From positions 1 to 64,000 of the forward strand of contig NZ_NOIT01000013.1 in the NCBI RefSeq assembly GCF_004136555.1: a stretch of DNA of 64,000 nt. The letters run 5' to 3'. This document shows positions 48,957 to 58,725 of the stretch, piece by piece. Both the position numbers and the translations under genes were made by a program. How positions within the stretch are numbered: the stretch's first letter is position 1; each line of letters opens with the position of its first letter. Under the pieces are notes generated by a model. It saw only the letters and a list, made by a program, of their open reading frames with translations. It was not told the origin of the DNA and did no database searches. The stretch comes from Kocuria carniphila (lineage in GTDB: Bacteria; Actinomycetota; Actinomycetes; Actinomycetales; Micrococcaceae).

Positions 48957-50123
48957 GTGAGTTCGGTCAGTCTCGGTATGCCCGCTGCACCCCAGCCGGT
49001 CCTTTCACCTCGACGGAAGACCCGTCAGATCCAGGTGGGGTCCGTGGGTGTCGGATCGGATTTCTCGGTCAGCGTGCAGTCGATGACCACCACGCCCACC
49101 ACCAACATCAACGCCACGCTGCAGCAGATCGCAGAACTCAACGCAGCTGGTTGCGACATTGTGCGTGTGGCCTGCCCGTCCCAGGATGACGCTGATGCGT
49201 TGCCCATCATCGCCAAGAAGTCACCGATCCCGGTGATTGCTGACATCCACTTCCAGCCCAAGTACGTCTACGCGGCCATCGATGCCGGCTGTGCCGCGGT
49301 ACGCGTGAACCCGGGCAACATCCGCAAGTTCGATGATCAGATCGAGGGCATTTCTCGCGCAGCCGAGGCCGCGGGCGTGTCCATCCGGATCGGCGTGAAC
49401 GCGGGATCGCTGGACAAGCGCCTGCTCGAGAAGTACGGCAAGGCCACCCCGGAGGCACTCATGGAGTCCGCCGTCTGGGAAGCCTCTTTGTTCGAGGAAC
49501 ACAACTTCCACGATTTCAAGATCTCCGTCAAGCACAACGACCCCGTGACCATGGTGCGCGCCTACCAGTTGCTCGCCGAGCGCGGTGACTGGCCGTTGCA
49601 CCTGGGTGTGACCGAGGCCGGGCCCGCGCTGCAGGGCACCGTGAAGTCCGCGACCGCCTTCGGCATTCTGCTGGGACAGGGCATCGGCGACACCATTCGC
49701 GTCTCGCTGTCCGCACCACCGGTCGAAGAGGTCAAGGTGGGCAACCAGATTCTGCAGTCGCTGGGCCTGCGCCCGCGCAAGCTGGAGATCGTCTCCTGCC
49801 CGTCCTGTGGCCGCGCCCAGGTGGATGTCTACAAGCTCGCCGACGACGTCACCAAGGGTCTCGAGCACCTGACCGTGCCGTTGCGCGTGGCCGTGATGGG
49901 TTGTGTCGTCAACGGGCCTGGCGAGGCTCGCGAAGCCGATCTGGGTGTTGCTTCCGGTAATGGGAAGGGACAGATCTTCGTCAAGGGTGAGGTCATCAAG
50001 ACCGTTCCCGAGGACCAAATCGTGGAGACCCTGCTGGAGCAGGCGAATCGCATGGCCGAGGACATGGAGCTCGACGAGAACGGTCAGCCCGTAGAGGGCG
50101 CCCCGGTCGTGACGGCCGGATGA
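48957..50123 (+). CDS. ispG: 4-hydroxy-3-methylbut-2-enyl-diphosphate synthase
   Basis: A 388-residue iron-sulfur enzyme of the MEP pathway, making HMBPP from MEcPP. The TIM-barrel part has [50 protein letters not shown] and [16 protein letters not shown]. The 4Fe-4S cysteines are Cys281, Cys284 (SCPSCGR) and Cys316 ([20 protein letters not shown]), completed by the conserved Glu after NGPGE. The GTG at 48957 follows TGGAGGCAATTC; an upstream in-frame extension to 48882 is not family-like. The next gene overlaps it by 4 bp. Confidence 0.96.
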   Translation: MSSVSLGMPAAPQPVLSPRRKTRQIQVGSVGVGSDFSVSVQSMTTTPTTNINATLQQIAELNAAGCDIVRVACPSQDDADALPIIAKKSPIPVIADIHFQPKYVYAAIDAGCAAVRVNPGNIRKFDDQIEGISRAAEAAGVSIRIGVNAGSLDKRLLEKYGKATPEALMESAVWEASLFEEHNFHDFKISVKHNDPVTMVRAYQLLAERGDWPLHLGVTEAGPALQGTVKSATAFGILLGQGIGDTIRVSLSAPPVEEVKVGNQILQSLGLRPRKLEIVSCPSCGRAQVDVYKLADDVTKGLEHLTVPLRVAVMGCVVNGPGEAREADLGVASGNGKGQIFVKGEVIKTVPEDQIVETLLEQANRMAEDMELDENGQPVEGAPVVTAG

Positions 50124-50983
50124 TCCGATACCGGGTGACGCGTCTGCTGGTTCCCGGGGCAGTGCCCCAATCCCAATTGGACCAGCTCCTGGCGCGTCAC
50201 GCGGTCTCCTCGGTGTTCGTGGGCTCCCACGTCGATTCGGTGCGCACCGCACGACGTCGCCGCCCTCCGCCCGTGGTGGGCGTCATGAACCCGGATCAGG
50301 AACTCGTGGGTGCCTGCTGGGTGGGTACCAACGTGGTCCCCGTGGCGCTGGACGAGACCGGGCAGGACCTCGTGGCTGATTATCTGGCGCGGGGCGGGGC
50401 TCACTACGCGTCGATTTTCGGCCCCGCGGATCCCGTCATGGGGCTCTGGAACCGCCTTAAAGGTTCGTGGCCGCTTCCCTTCGACGTGCGTCCAGAGCAA
50501 CCGCTGCTGGCCATGGACCAGGACCCAGCCCCTGAACAGTTGAATCACGTCTCGCGTCGAGTGCGGTGGGCCGAGATCTCGGAGTTCTCCCGCGTGCTCC
50601 CCGCGGCCGCGGCCATGTTCGAAGAAGAAGTGGGCTATTCACCGTTCGTGGATGGTGCTCAGAGTTACCGCAAGCGTGTGGAGCAGCTGCTGCGTGAGAA
50701 ACGAACCGCGGTGCTCACCAACGACACGGACGGGAAAGTCCTCTTTAAAGCGGACATCGGTTCCATCAGCGGTGGGGTGTGCCAGATCCAGGGCGTGTGG
50801 GTCGATCCTGCCTATCGCGGTCAAGGACTCGCGGCACCCTGTATGGCCGCTGTGGTTGCGTTGGCTAGGACATATGTTCCCGTGGTCAGTCTCTACGTGA
50901 ATTCCTACAATGCCCCGGCCCTGGCCACGTATCGCCGGGTCGGTTTTGAGAGATCCGGGACCTTCGCGACCGTTCTGCTGTAG
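50120..50983 (+). CDS. GNAT acetyltransferase of the ispG-proS neighbourhood (DUF4081 type)
   Basis: A 287-residue two-part protein. The N-terminal half ([36 protein letters not shown]... [13 protein letters not shown]) matches the DUF4081-like domain of Rv2867c-type proteins. The C-terminal GNAT domain has [43 protein letters not shown] with the acetyl-CoA loop YRGQGLA near 232-238, and [29 protein letters not shown]. It overlaps ispG by ATGA, the conserved actinobacterial arrangement. Substrate unknown. Confidence 0.88.
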   Translation: MIRYRVTRLLVPGAVPQSQLDQLLARHAVSSVFVGSHVDSVRTARRRRPPPVVGVMNPDQELVGACWVGTNVVPVALDETGQDLVADYLARGGAHYASIFGPADPVMGLWNRLKGSWPLPFDVRPEQPLLAMDQDPAPEQLNHVSRRVRWAEISEFSRVLPAAAAMFEEEVGYSPFVDGAQSYRKRVEQLLREKRTAVLTNDTDGKVLFKADIGSISGGVCQIQGVWVDPAYRGQGLAAPCMAAVVALARTYVPVVSLYVNSYNAPALATYRRVGFERSGTFATVLL

Positions 50984-51074
50984 TCAGGGCCCGTCATGTT
51001 GTTCCGGGAGAACGGCAAGCCAGTAACTGGTCAGTACCATTGAGGTCGATTGCCTGGGGAGGGGATTGACTGCC

Positions 51075-51902
51075 ATGAAGAATACCAGGCGCGCAACGAA
51101 GCGCGTCTCGATCGTGGGTACGCGCATGTGCGCCGGCCTGGGACTGTATATGCTCTCTGGTTGCGCTTCACCGGAAGCTCAGCACTCCACCGAGTCCCAC
51201 ATAGTGGTCGAGCCCGAAGACGCACGCCAGTCGATGGACGGTGTGCTGGTCTCGGAGGAGAATCCGTTGTCGTTGTACACCACTCGACAGGGCGCGGGCA
51301 CAGCCGCCAGTGATCAGCCTTCATCGCCGGGTACGAACGAGACCGGCGGTGACTCCGGGGGTAGAGCGCGCGACCGCGCGGTCAGCGAACTGGGGTTGGG
51401 GGCCCAAGCGGACCCCAAGATCTGCGAACCCGTGAGGGACGCTGCAGTGTCCTACCTGGCGGTTCCGGCATCATCCACGAACTCGTACAAGGCGTTGAGC
51501 CGGGACAATCTCACGGCCGTCACAGTTGAGCTGACGGATTCGGCCGAGGATGCTCGAGAACGGGTGACCGAGAACATCGAACTTCACGGGCGCTGCCAGG
51601 ACATGACCATGACGGTGTCCGGTGTCAGCGTTCAGACCCGGGTGATGCCCCTGGACGTGGATGTGGATGCGTTGCAGAGTTCAGCGGCCAAGGTGAGCGG
51701 AACGGTGTTGGGAGCACCGCTCAAGACCGTGCTGGTGCAAGCCAGCCTGGGCAACGCGGTGGTCACGGTGGCGCACTTCGATTCGGATTTCCTGGTCACC
51801 GGCGATATGAACAGCCAACGTATGCCGGCCGAGGATCTCGAACGCGAAGCCACGGACGTGGCCAACGAGGTGCTTCACAATCTGCGTGAACACGCGGCGT
51901 GA
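51075..51902 (+). CDS. Putative lipoprotein, tandem paralog 1
   Basis: About 275 residues. A basic N-terminus (KNTRRATKRVS) and short hydrophobic segment end in LSGC, so Cys30 is a probable lipidation site. After a disordered Ser/Gly-rich linker (about 65-105) comes a compact domain with Cys117 and Cys174 (KICEPVRDAAVSYL ... GRCQDMTMTVSG), which may form a disulfide. The same pattern occurs in the next gene. It recalls extracellular sensor-type domains of mycobacterial lipoproteins, but I cannot assign a family. The ATG at 51075 is preferred over a TTG at 51066. Confidence 0.7.
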   Translation: MKNTRRATKRVSIVGTRMCAGLGLYMLSGCASPEAQHSTESHIVVEPEDARQSMDGVLVSEENPLSLYTTRQGAGTAASDQPSSPGTNETGGDSGGRARDRAVSELGLGAQADPKICEPVRDAAVSYLAVPASSTNSYKALSRDNLTAVTVELTDSAEDARERVTENIELHGRCQDMTMTVSGVSVQTRVMPLDVDVDALQSSAAKVSGTVLGAPLKTVLVQASLGNAVVTVAHFDSDFLVTGDMNSQRMPAEDLEREATDVANEVLHNLREHAA

Positions 51903-51986
51903 AGTGTGAACCGGGTTACCTTTGGAGCGTGGCGCGATCAGCCGCTGAAGACAACTGACAGTACCGGCGAAAATAGGTGATCTCCG

Positions 51987-52736
51987 ATGGGCTCCAAGAC
52001 CACTACCCCCGCATCGTTCTCTCGTATTCAGTCCCCCCGACGCCGCGGCGCACGTGCCGCGGCGGCAGTCGCGATCACAGCACTCGCGCTCACGGCATGT
52101 TCTTCCGGGGGAGGTAACGAACCCGATCCCGAAGCCAGCTACTCCCAGGACCAATTGATCACGGCGCTCAACAGCGTGGAAGTGGACGGTCAGACCCTGA
52201 CCGCCGAGGCCATGGACCAGGAGAGCGCCGGGACCCAGATGGATGACATTGAGCAGGCGTTGGAGCAGGCCACCATCGAGCCCTCGCAATGCAAGGACCT
52301 GGTCAAGGCGGCCCTGGACTCATCCTCCGGCCACGTTGAGAACATCGTGGTGGCCACACCCTCGGGCGGGAAGTTCGCGGTGAGCGCCATGCCATTGGGA
52401 TCCGGGGACGAGGCCACCGAGCACGCGAAGAACGCCAACCAGCAGAACGAAGACTGCCAGGACTTCACGATGGAGCTCATGGGAAGCAAGATCGAAGCCA
52501 CCATCGAACCGCGTGACATCGAGGTCGATAACGGCTCCGAAGCTTCCATCATGGACATGACCATGGACATGGGTGGACAGTCCAACAAGATGACTCAGGC
52601 CTCCGCCGTGGTCGGAAACACCTTTGTCGTGGTCAGTGGCCAGGGCGCATCCGGTGAGTCGGAAAGCGCCTCGTCCGAAACCCCGGACATCGAGGCCATC
52701 CTGCAAGAATCCGCCAACAAGATTTCTGAACAGTAA
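51987..52736 (+). CDS. Putative lipoprotein, tandem paralog 2
   Basis: A 249-residue lipoprotein. A long Arg-rich N-terminus (SPRRRGARAA) precedes a hydrophobic stretch and lipobox LTAC (Cys38). Cys102 (SQCKDLVKAAL) and Cys157 (EDCQDFTMELMG) are 55 residues apart, against 57 in the upstream paralog. The flanking pattern CxxLV/CxPV...DFTM/QDMTM and VVGNTFVVVSG / VLVQASLGNAVVTV is shared. Met- and Asp-rich MDMTMDMGGQ (near 188-197) is distinctive. Possibly an envelope sensor or metal-binding protein; unproven. A strong terminator follows. Confidence 0.72.
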   Translation: MGSKTTTPASFSRIQSPRRRGARAAAAVAITALALTACSSGGGNEPDPEASYSQDQLITALNSVEVDGQTLTAEAMDQESAGTQMDDIEQALEQATIEPSQCKDLVKAALDSSSGHVENIVVATPSGGKFAVSAMPLGSGDEATEHAKNANQQNEDCQDFTMELMGSKIEATIEPRDIEVDNGSEASIMDMTMDMGGQSNKMTQASAVVGNTFVVVSGQGASGESESASSETPDIEAILQESANKISEQ

Positions 52737-52756
52737 GCATCCATCTTGGTCTGAGA

Positions 52757-52803
52757 GGCTGGTATCTGGGGGATAGAATCCCACCAGATACCAGCCATTT
52801 TTT
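52757..52803 (+). terminator. Terminator upstream of proS
   Basis: A perfect 13-bp stem GGCTGGTATCTGG / CCAGATACCAGCC with an inner GGGA/TCCC, followed by ATTTTTTT. Confidence 0.92.
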
Positions 52804-52836
52804 CGAAGGCCCGTTTACGGGCGGTTAGGACTCTTC

Positions 52837-54666
52837 GTGCCGCTTCGCCTGAGTTCCCTGTTCCTCCGCACTTTGCGTGAGGATCCCGTTGATGCAGACG
52901 TGGCCAGCCACCGACTGCTCGTGCGCGCTGGTTATATTCGTCGCGCCGCTCCGGGTATTTACACGTGGTTGCCGCTCGGGCTGAATGTGCTGCGCAAGGT
53001 CGAGTCCGTGGTCCGCGAGGAAATGGACGCGATCGGTGCGCAGGAAGTTCACTTCCCGGCGCTGCTGCCCCGTGAACCGTACGAGACCACCAATCGCTGG
53101 ACCGAGTACGGCGAGAACCTGTTCCGGCTCCAGGACCGCAAGGGCGCCGATTACCTGCTCGCGCCCACGCACGAGGAAATGTTCACCCTGGTCGTGAAGG
53201 ACATGTACTCCTCGTACAAGGATCTGCCGGCGATGCTCTACCAGATCCAGACCAAGTACCGCGACGAGGCCCGCCCTCGCGCGGGTCTGCTGCGCGGTCG
53301 CGAGTTCATCATGAAGGATTCCTATTCCTTCGACGTGGACGACACCGGTCTGGACGAGTCCTACGCTAAGCACCGCGCCGCGTACGTTCGGATCTTCGAG
53401 CGTCTCGGTCTGCCCGTGGTCGCGGTATCGGCACAGTCGGGTGCCATGGGCGGTTCGCAGTCCGAAGAGTTCATGCACCCCACGCCCATCGGCGAGGACA
53501 CCTTTGTCCGGTCGGCTGGCGGCTACGCCGCCAACGTGGAGGCCGTCACCACCGTCCCGCCCGAGGCCATCTTCTACGACGCCGCTCCGGCCGCCCAGGT
53601 GAACAGGACCCCTGACAGTCCCACGATCGAGACTCTCGTCCAGCGTTCCAACGAGCTCCACCCGCGTGAATCGGGGGAGTGGACCGCCGCGGACACCCTC
53701 AAGAACGTGGTGCTGTCGGTGATCCTTCCCGATGGTGAGAAACAACTGGTTGCCGTGGGAATCCCCGGTGATCGTGACATCGACATCAAGCGTGTGGAGG
53801 CCGGTATCGGCGAAGCTCTGGGCGTGGGCGGCGAACTGGACGTGGAACCCGCCAGCGACGAGCAGCTGCGGGCCCGTCCCGAGATCGTCAAGGGCTATCT
53901 CGGCCCCGGCATGACCAGGGACGATGCCCTGTTGGGTGCAAAGTCCCAGTCGGAAATCCCGTACTTCGTGGATCCCCGCGTGGTGCCCGGTACCAGCTGG
54001 ATTACCGGTGCCAACGTGAGCGAAATGCACGTGTACGGCCTGGTGGCCGAGCGTGACTTCACGTGGGACGCCACCCTGGAGGCTTGCAGCGTGCGAGCCG
54101 GTGACCAGGCACCCGACGGTTCCGGTGAACTGGAGATTGCCCGCGGCGTAGAAATGGGGCACGTGTTCCAGCTCGGCCGCAAGTACGCGGAGGCTCTGGG
54201 GCTGAAGGTGCTAGACCAGAACGGCAAGCTCGTGACCGTGACCATGGGCTCCTACGGTGTTGGCGTGACACGCGCGCTGGCCGCCGTGGCCGAGTACTAC
54301 CACGACGACAAGGGCCTGATCTGGCCCCGCAACCTGGCCCCGGCCGACGTGCACGTGGTGGCCACGGGCAAGGGTGCCGAGGTGCTCGAAGCTGCCGAGG
54401 AAATCGTCAAGGAGATCGAGGACGCGGGTCTGAGCGTGATCTTCGACGACCGTCCCAAGACCTCACCGGGCGTGAAATTCGGTGACGCAGAGCTGCTGGG
54501 TGTTCCCACGGTCCTGGTGATCGGACGCGGTCTCAAGGACGGACTGCTCGAGGTGCGCGATCGCCGCAGCGGCGACAGCCGGGACATCGCCCGGGACCGA
54601 GTGGTCCAAGAGCTGCAATCGGAAATCTCGAACAGCGTTCAGCCCGAATCGGCCGAGGCCCGGTAA
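52837..54666 (+). CDS. proS: Proline--tRNA ligase
   Basis: A 609-residue bacterial-type prolyl-tRNA synthetase. Motif 1 region is [44 protein letters not shown]. Motif 2 is [26 protein letters not shown]. The inserted editing (INS/YbaK-like) domain spans about 220-380, and motif 3 is [20 protein letters not shown]. The C-terminal anticodon-binding domain (VHVVATGKG...[24 protein letters not shown]) follows. GTG 52837 follows TTAGGACTCTTC. It is cotranscribed with nothing obvious upstream. Confidence 0.97.
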   Translation: MPLRLSSLFLRTLREDPVDADVASHRLLVRAGYIRRAAPGIYTWLPLGLNVLRKVESVVREEMDAIGAQEVHFPALLPREPYETTNRWTEYGENLFRLQDRKGADYLLAPTHEEMFTLVVKDMYSSYKDLPAMLYQIQTKYRDEARPRAGLLRGREFIMKDSYSFDVDDTGLDESYAKHRAAYVRIFERLGLPVVAVSAQSGAMGGSQSEEFMHPTPIGEDTFVRSAGGYAANVEAVTTVPPEAIFYDAAPAAQVNRTPDSPTIETLVQRSNELHPRESGEWTAADTLKNVVLSVILPDGEKQLVAVGIPGDRDIDIKRVEAGIGEALGVGGELDVEPASDEQLRARPEIVKGYLGPGMTRDDALLGAKSQSEIPYFVDPRVVPGTSWITGANVSEMHVYGLVAERDFTWDATLEACSVRAGDQAPDGSGELEIARGVEMGHVFQLGRKYAEALGLKVLDQNGKLVTVTMGSYGVGVTRALAAVAEYYHDDKGLIWPRNLAPADVHVVATGKGAEVLEAAEEIVKEIEDAGLSVIFDDRPKTSPGVKFGDAELLGVPTVLVIGRGLKDGLLEVRDRRSGDSRDIARDRVVQELQSEISNSVQPESAEAR

Positions 54667-54696
54667 CCGCTCGCGCGGTCACCACCGGTATCCCGT

Positions 54697-55503
54697 GTGG
54701 ACGCATGGTTCTTGGAAGGCTCGGGGTTGGAATCCGCAACCCCGGGCCTTCTGCTGCTCTTGGTACTGACCGGCCTGGCCGCCGGATTCATCGATGCGGT
54801 CGTGGGCGGCGGGGGACTGCTACAGCTGCCCGTTGCCATGATGATTCCGGGAATCACCCCCGTCCAGGCGCTCGCGACCAACAAGATGGGGTCGATCTTC
54901 GGCACGGCAACCTCTGCGGTCACGTATTACCGCCGGGTGCATCCGGACCTTCGCACCGCCCTTCCCATGGCGGTGGTGGCCCTCGTTGCTTCAGGTGGGG
55001 GAGCGGCGGTCGCATCCTTGCTGCCCGCCGAGGTCTTTCGGCCGATCATCGTGGCAGCGCTGATCGGTGTGTTGATTTTCACCATTGCCCACCCCACCAT
55101 GGGGCAGCTCACGGCCCTGCGGCACAGCGGCGTGCGGCACTACGGATTGGCCGTTCTGCTGGGCGGCGGCATCGGCTTCTACGACGGCGTCATGGGTCCC
55201 GGAACCGGATCCTTCCTGGTGATCGGGCTGGTCTCGGTGCTCGGCTATAGCTTCCTGGCCGCGAGCGCCAAGGCCAAGATCATCAATCTGGCCACCAACA
55301 TCGGCGCACTCATCGTGTTCACGGCCAACGGGTCGATCCCGTGGGGACTCGGCTTGGTGCTGGGCATCAGCAACATGCTGGGTGGCTACATCGGTGCCCG
55401 AACGGCCGTGGCGAAAGGGAGTTCTTTTATCCGGATCATCTTCTTCGTGGTGGTGAGCGTGCTCATCGTGAAGCTTGGATGGGACATCCTCAGCGGTCGC
55501 TGA
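54697..55503 (+). CDS. TSUP (TauE/SafE) family permease
   Basis: A 268-residue protein with eight predicted helices in two halves. The repeated family motifs are AAGFIDAVVGGGGLLQLPVAMM and IGFYDGVMGPGTGSFLVIGLVSVLGYSFLAASAKAKIINLATNIGAL. ALATNKMGSIFGTATSAVTYYRR completes the first half. Members export sulfite, sulfoacetate or related organic sulfur anions; the actual substrate is not deducible. GTG 54697 is the most upstream plausible start. It overlaps the convergent gene at 55490 by 14 bp. Confidence 0.85.
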   Translation: MDAWFLEGSGLESATPGLLLLLVLTGLAAGFIDAVVGGGGLLQLPVAMMIPGITPVQALATNKMGSIFGTATSAVTYYRRVHPDLRTALPMAVVALVASGGGAAVASLLPAEVFRPIIVAALIGVLIFTIAHPTMGQLTALRHSGVRHYGLAVLLGGGIGFYDGVMGPGTGSFLVIGLVSVLGYSFLAASAKAKIINLATNIGALIVFTANGSIPWGLGLVLGISNMLGGYIGARTAVAKGSSFIRIIFFVVVSVLIVKLGWDILSGR

Positions 55504-56467
55504 CCTGGTGTTCACCCGCCAACGCGGGCACGGGATCGGAAGGCTGCAGTAGCGCCTGAGCACGCGCCGAGGATTCCAGGACATCCATGAGCCAGACACG
55601 TTCAATGGAGGTGACCGTGCTGATGGCGCCTTGAGCGTAGGCAGACACGTCTTGGGCCACCTCACCCGACGCGGCCTCGGGGTCATCCGCGATGTCACGC
55701 GGTAACTCGTAACCGCCGCGTGCGGGGCGAGGCTCACATTCGTACAACGACTCGACCGCGGGGTGGTCCTGAATCCGCTGCAGACTCTCCTGCCATCCGG
55801 TGAGCGCCCGAGCGGTTTCTGAGAAATCGGTGCCGCGCGCATCGGCCGATTGAGCGGTGAACAGGGCTCGGTCAATCTGCGTGGCCACGGCGGTCAGCTC
55901 GGGTGTGCACCGCTCGGTCACTTCTGCTTCGGCTTCCTGGCTTCCGGCATCCGCGGGTGCTCTTTCGTCGGATACATCGTTTTGCATCAATGGCTGTGCG
56001 GTTCCGTCCTGCCGGGTGACTTCCGCGGACCACGAGGCCGCGATGCCGGCCATCGTGGCTGCCAGGTCTGGGTCTTCTTGATCCGTGGCCAGTTCAGTCA
56101 TGCGGGAGATGGCCGTGGTCAGGTCGGTGTCCGCGGAAGCAGCGTCCTGCGGTGTGCGGTCCGGTGTATCCGTTGTGGCATCCGGTCCAGAATTTGTGCC
56201 ACGCATGTCTTCCAGCCGGTCGCGTTGCGCCGGAGTGGCCGCGGGCCCGAGAGCGGAGAGCTGACGATCCGTGGTGTCTTGCGGAACGTCGTCGCGGGGC
56301 GATTCATCCACGGAGGTGACGATGTCGCGGGCGGTGAGCCGGGCGGCGTCGTACTCGGACAACGGGCGCCACGTGGCCCAGGCACCGGCCGCAAGGACGG
56401 CGACCAGCGCCATGGCCAGGAACGCAATCACCCACGGCCAGGCGCGAATGCTGCGGTCAGCGGCCAC
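55490..56467 (-). CDS. Uncharacterised membrane-anchored protein
   Basis: A 325-residue protein. One N-terminal membrane helix (about 10-33, AWPWVIAFLAMALVAVLAAGAWATW) anchors an extracytoplasmic, acidic, helix-rich domain with Asp/Thr-rich linkers (near 90-115 and 160-185). Cys186 and Cys242 may pair. The C-terminal part (ELPRDIADDPEAASGEVAQDVSAYAQGAISTVTSIERVWLMDVLESSARAQALL) faintly recalls the ferritin-like DUF4439 proteins that sit before rimP in relatives, but I could not establish homology. It is divergent from rimP, 63 bp apart. Confidence 0.6.
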   Translation of the reverse strand: MAADRSIRAWPWVIAFLAMALVAVLAAGAWATWRPLSEYDAARLTARDIVTSVDESPRDDVPQDTTDRQLSALGPAATPAQRDRLEDMRGTNSGPDATTDTPDRTPQDAASADTDLTTAISRMTELATDQEDPDLAATMAGIAASWSAEVTRQDGTAQPLMQNDVSDERAPADAGSQEAEAEVTERCTPELTAVATQIDRALFTAQSADARGTDFSETARALTGWQESLQRIQDHPAVESLYECEPRPARGGYELPRDIADDPEAASGEVAQDVSAYAQGAISTVTSIERVWLMDVLESSARAQALLQPSDPVPALAGEHQVSDR

Positions 56468-56530
56468 GATTCCTCCCTAGCTCCGGTGTTGTTCCATGAT
56501 AGGGAGAACGACCGACACGAAGGAGAACGC

Positions 56531-57022
56531 ATGAGCTCGGCAGACACTACCGCCATTCGCAACGCCGTGGAGCCAGTGGTCACCACCGCGGGACTGTATC
56601 TGGAAGACCTCGATCTCGAGACCAAGGGCTCCCAGCGGACCCTGCGGATCGTGCTGGACCTGCCGGACGGCACGGACGCCCTGAACCTGGATCGCCTGGC
56701 CGAGGTCTCCCGTGACATTTCCGCCGCGCTGGACGAACACGACCCCGTTCCGGGACCGCCCTACGAACTGGAAGTCTCCACGCCCGGTGCCACCCGCGAG
56801 CTGGAAACCCCACGACACTGGAAGCGCAATGTCGGCCACCTGGTGCGTGTGCGCCCCGCGGACGGCGAACGTTTCACGGCCCGCCTGCTGGAAGCCCACG
56901 ACGATCACGCGGTGCTCCAGCGTTGGCACCAGCCCAAGAAGGGCATGCCCATCAAGTATTTGGATCCGGAGCGGCTGGACTACCAGAACGTGCGTGGCGC
57001 GCGCGTTGAGGTCGAAATCTAA
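56531..57022 (+). CDS. rimP: Ribosome maturation factor RimP
   Basis: A 163-residue protein needed for 30S assembly. It has the N-terminal alpha/beta domain (IRNAVEPVVTTAGLYLEDLDLETKGSQRTLRIVLDLPDG, and LNLDRLAEVSRDISAALDEHDPVPGPPYELEVSTPGATRELETPRHWKRNVGHLVRV) and the C-terminal SH3-like half (HDDHAVLQRWHQPKKG). The ATG at 56531 follows AAGGAGAACGC. It opens the rimP-nusA-ylxR-infB cluster. The frame is open far upstream, but that part is antisense to the preceding gene. Confidence 0.96.
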   Translation: MSSADTTAIRNAVEPVVTTAGLYLEDLDLETKGSQRTLRIVLDLPDGTDALNLDRLAEVSRDISAALDEHDPVPGPPYELEVSTPGATRELETPRHWKRNVGHLVRVRPADGERFTARLLEAHDDHAVLQRWHQPKKGMPIKYLDPERLDYQNVRGARVEVEI

Positions 57023-57076
57023 ACCCGCACGGGGGATGTACCATAGCCCGAAGAACAATTAGCCAATACCCACGCG

Positions 57077-57109
57077 CAGCGCTCCACACCTCCCATGTGT
57101 GGCGCGCTG
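57077..57109 (+). promoter_or_regulatory. nusA leader hairpin
   Basis: CAGCGCTCCACAC (57077-57089) pairs with GTGTGGCGCGCTG (57097-57109) at 12 of 13 positions, followed by TTTGG, 48 bp before the nusA start. It could be a partial terminator or attenuator inside the operon. Confidence 0.5.
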
Positions 57110-57157
57110 TTTGGTTCCCGGACGGGTCCCGAATGGGCACGAAGGAAGGCCGGTCAC

Positions 57158-58135
57158 ATGGACATTGATATGAGTACCCTGCGTCTGCTCGAACGCGAAC
57201 GGGACATTCCGGTGGACGTGTTGATCCCCACCATCGAACAGGCACTGTTGCTCGCCTACCAGAAGTCCCCGGGTGCCGTGAGCGGTGCTCGCGCAGAGGT
57301 CGAACGCCGCACCGGTCACGTGACCATCTGGGCGGACGAGGTCGACGAGGACGGGAACAAGATCGGCGAGTTCGACGACACCCCCGCCGGTTTTGGTCGC
57401 ATTGCCGCCGCCACCGCACGCCAGGTCATCCTGCAAAAGCTGCGGGACGTGGAGGACGACAACGTGCTGGGCCACTTCAAGGGCCGCGAGGGCGAACTGG
57501 TGTCCGGCCAGATTCAACAGGGAAAGAATCCCAACATGATCCAGGTGAACCTGGGCACCGTGGAGGCCGTGCTGCCACCGCACGAGCAGGCACCCGGCGA
57601 GGTCTACAAGCACGGCGCCCGCATTCGCGCGTTCGTGGTGGAGGCCAAGCGCGGCATGAAGGGCCCGTCCATCACGCTGTCCCGTTCGCACCCGGACCTG
57701 GTGCGTCGCCTGTTCGAGATGGAAGTTCCCGAGATCGCGGACGGCTCCGTGGAGATCGTCGCCCTGGCCCGCGAGGCCGGTCACCGCACCAAGATGGCCG
57801 TGGTCGCGACTCGTCCCGGGGCCAACGCCAAGGGCGCGTGCATCGGTGAAATGGGTTCGCGTGTGCGCGCCGTCATGAACGAACTGGGGGAGGAGAAGAT
57901 CGACATCATCGACTTCACCGAAGAACCCGACGTGTTCATCGCCAATGCCCTGTCCCCGGCCAAGACCACCCGCGTGGAGGTCGTTGACGAGCGAACTCGC
58001 TCGGCCCGAGCCGTGGTACCCGACAGCCAACTGTCACTGGCCATCGGCAAGGAAGGGCAGAACGCTCGACTGGCCGCGCGCCTGACCGGCTGGCGCATCG
58101 ACATCGTGCCCGAGTCCCGAGTGGCGAATCACTGA
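57158..58135 (+). CDS. nusA: Transcription termination/antitermination factor NusA
   Basis: A 325-residue NusA without the C-terminal acidic repeats of proteobacteria, the normal actinobacterial size. Domains are the RNA-polymerase-binding N-terminal domain (to about 105), S1 domain ([30 protein letters not shown]), KH1 ([46 protein letters not shown]) and KH2 ([31 protein letters not shown]). It modulates pausing and termination. The ATG at 57158 follows GAAGGAAGG. Confidence 0.97.
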   Translation: MDIDMSTLRLLERERDIPVDVLIPTIEQALLLAYQKSPGAVSGARAEVERRTGHVTIWADEVDEDGNKIGEFDDTPAGFGRIAAATARQVILQKLRDVEDDNVLGHFKGREGELVSGQIQQGKNPNMIQVNLGTVEAVLPPHEQAPGEVYKHGARIRAFVVEAKRGMKGPSITLSRSHPDLVRRLFEMEVPEIADGSVEIVALAREAGHRTKMAVVATRPGANAKGACIGEMGSRVRAVMNELGEEKIDIIDFTEEPDVFIANALSPAKTTRVEVVDERTRSARAVVPDSQLSLAIGKEGQNARLAARLTGWRIDIVPESRVANH

Positions 58136-58268
58136 GAAAACCCGCAATTCGAGGGAATCAACCCCGGCGCGTTAGACTGGTCTACGGTCAGTTCGTGAAT
58201 TGTGCGTACTCACCGGCATCGCACCTGGCGAGTGCCGAGTACTCACGTGAGCAAGTACAGGAGCGAGG

Positions 58269-58601
58269 GTGAGCCAGAACAGCCTTCGAACCTGTGTGGG
58301 ATGCAAGAAAATTGTTTCCCCTGACCAACTCGTCCGCGTAGCGGTGGAGCAGACGGAGCAGGGCCTGGAAGCCGTGTTCGACGTGCACCGCCGTATCGGC
58401 GGCCGAGGTGCCTGGGTGCATCCCACCCAGGAATGCGTCAGGACAGCAGTGCGACGCCGCGCGTTCAATCGCGCGTTTCGCACCGCCGTCAGTGCCGAGA
58501 ACCTCGGTCACCACCTCAACGTTTTACTGTCCACACGGTGGAACGGACAGAAGGAAAGCGAGTCAGAAGACCATGGAAAACCGATGAGTGCCAAGCGATG
58601 A
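58269..58601 (+). CDS. ylxR: YlxR (RnpM) family RNA-binding protein
   Basis: A 110-residue DUF448 protein. The conserved start is SLRTCVGCKKIVSPDQLVRVAV, followed by GRGAWVHPTQECVRTAVRRRAFNRAFR; CxxC and GRGAW are family hallmarks. Homologs bind RNA and in Bacillus modulate RNase P (RnpM). The C-terminal 20 residues are charged and variable. The GTG at 58269 follows AGGAGCGAGG. It lies between nusA and infB as in most Gram-positive bacteria. Confidence 0.93.
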   Translation: MSQNSLRTCVGCKKIVSPDQLVRVAVEQTEQGLEAVFDVHRRIGGRGAWVHPTQECVRTAVRRRAFNRAFRTAVSAENLGHHLNVLLSTRWNGQKESESEDHGKPMSAKR

Positions 58602-58725
58602 GTACTTTTTCGTACTCCGCCCACGGCCAGCAGGGTGACATGTCGATCATCGACGCGCCCCAAGGCCGCATCAACGGAAGATAATGGTTCGTGCCTGTTT
58701 CGGTGCGAACCGAGACAGGAGAAAT

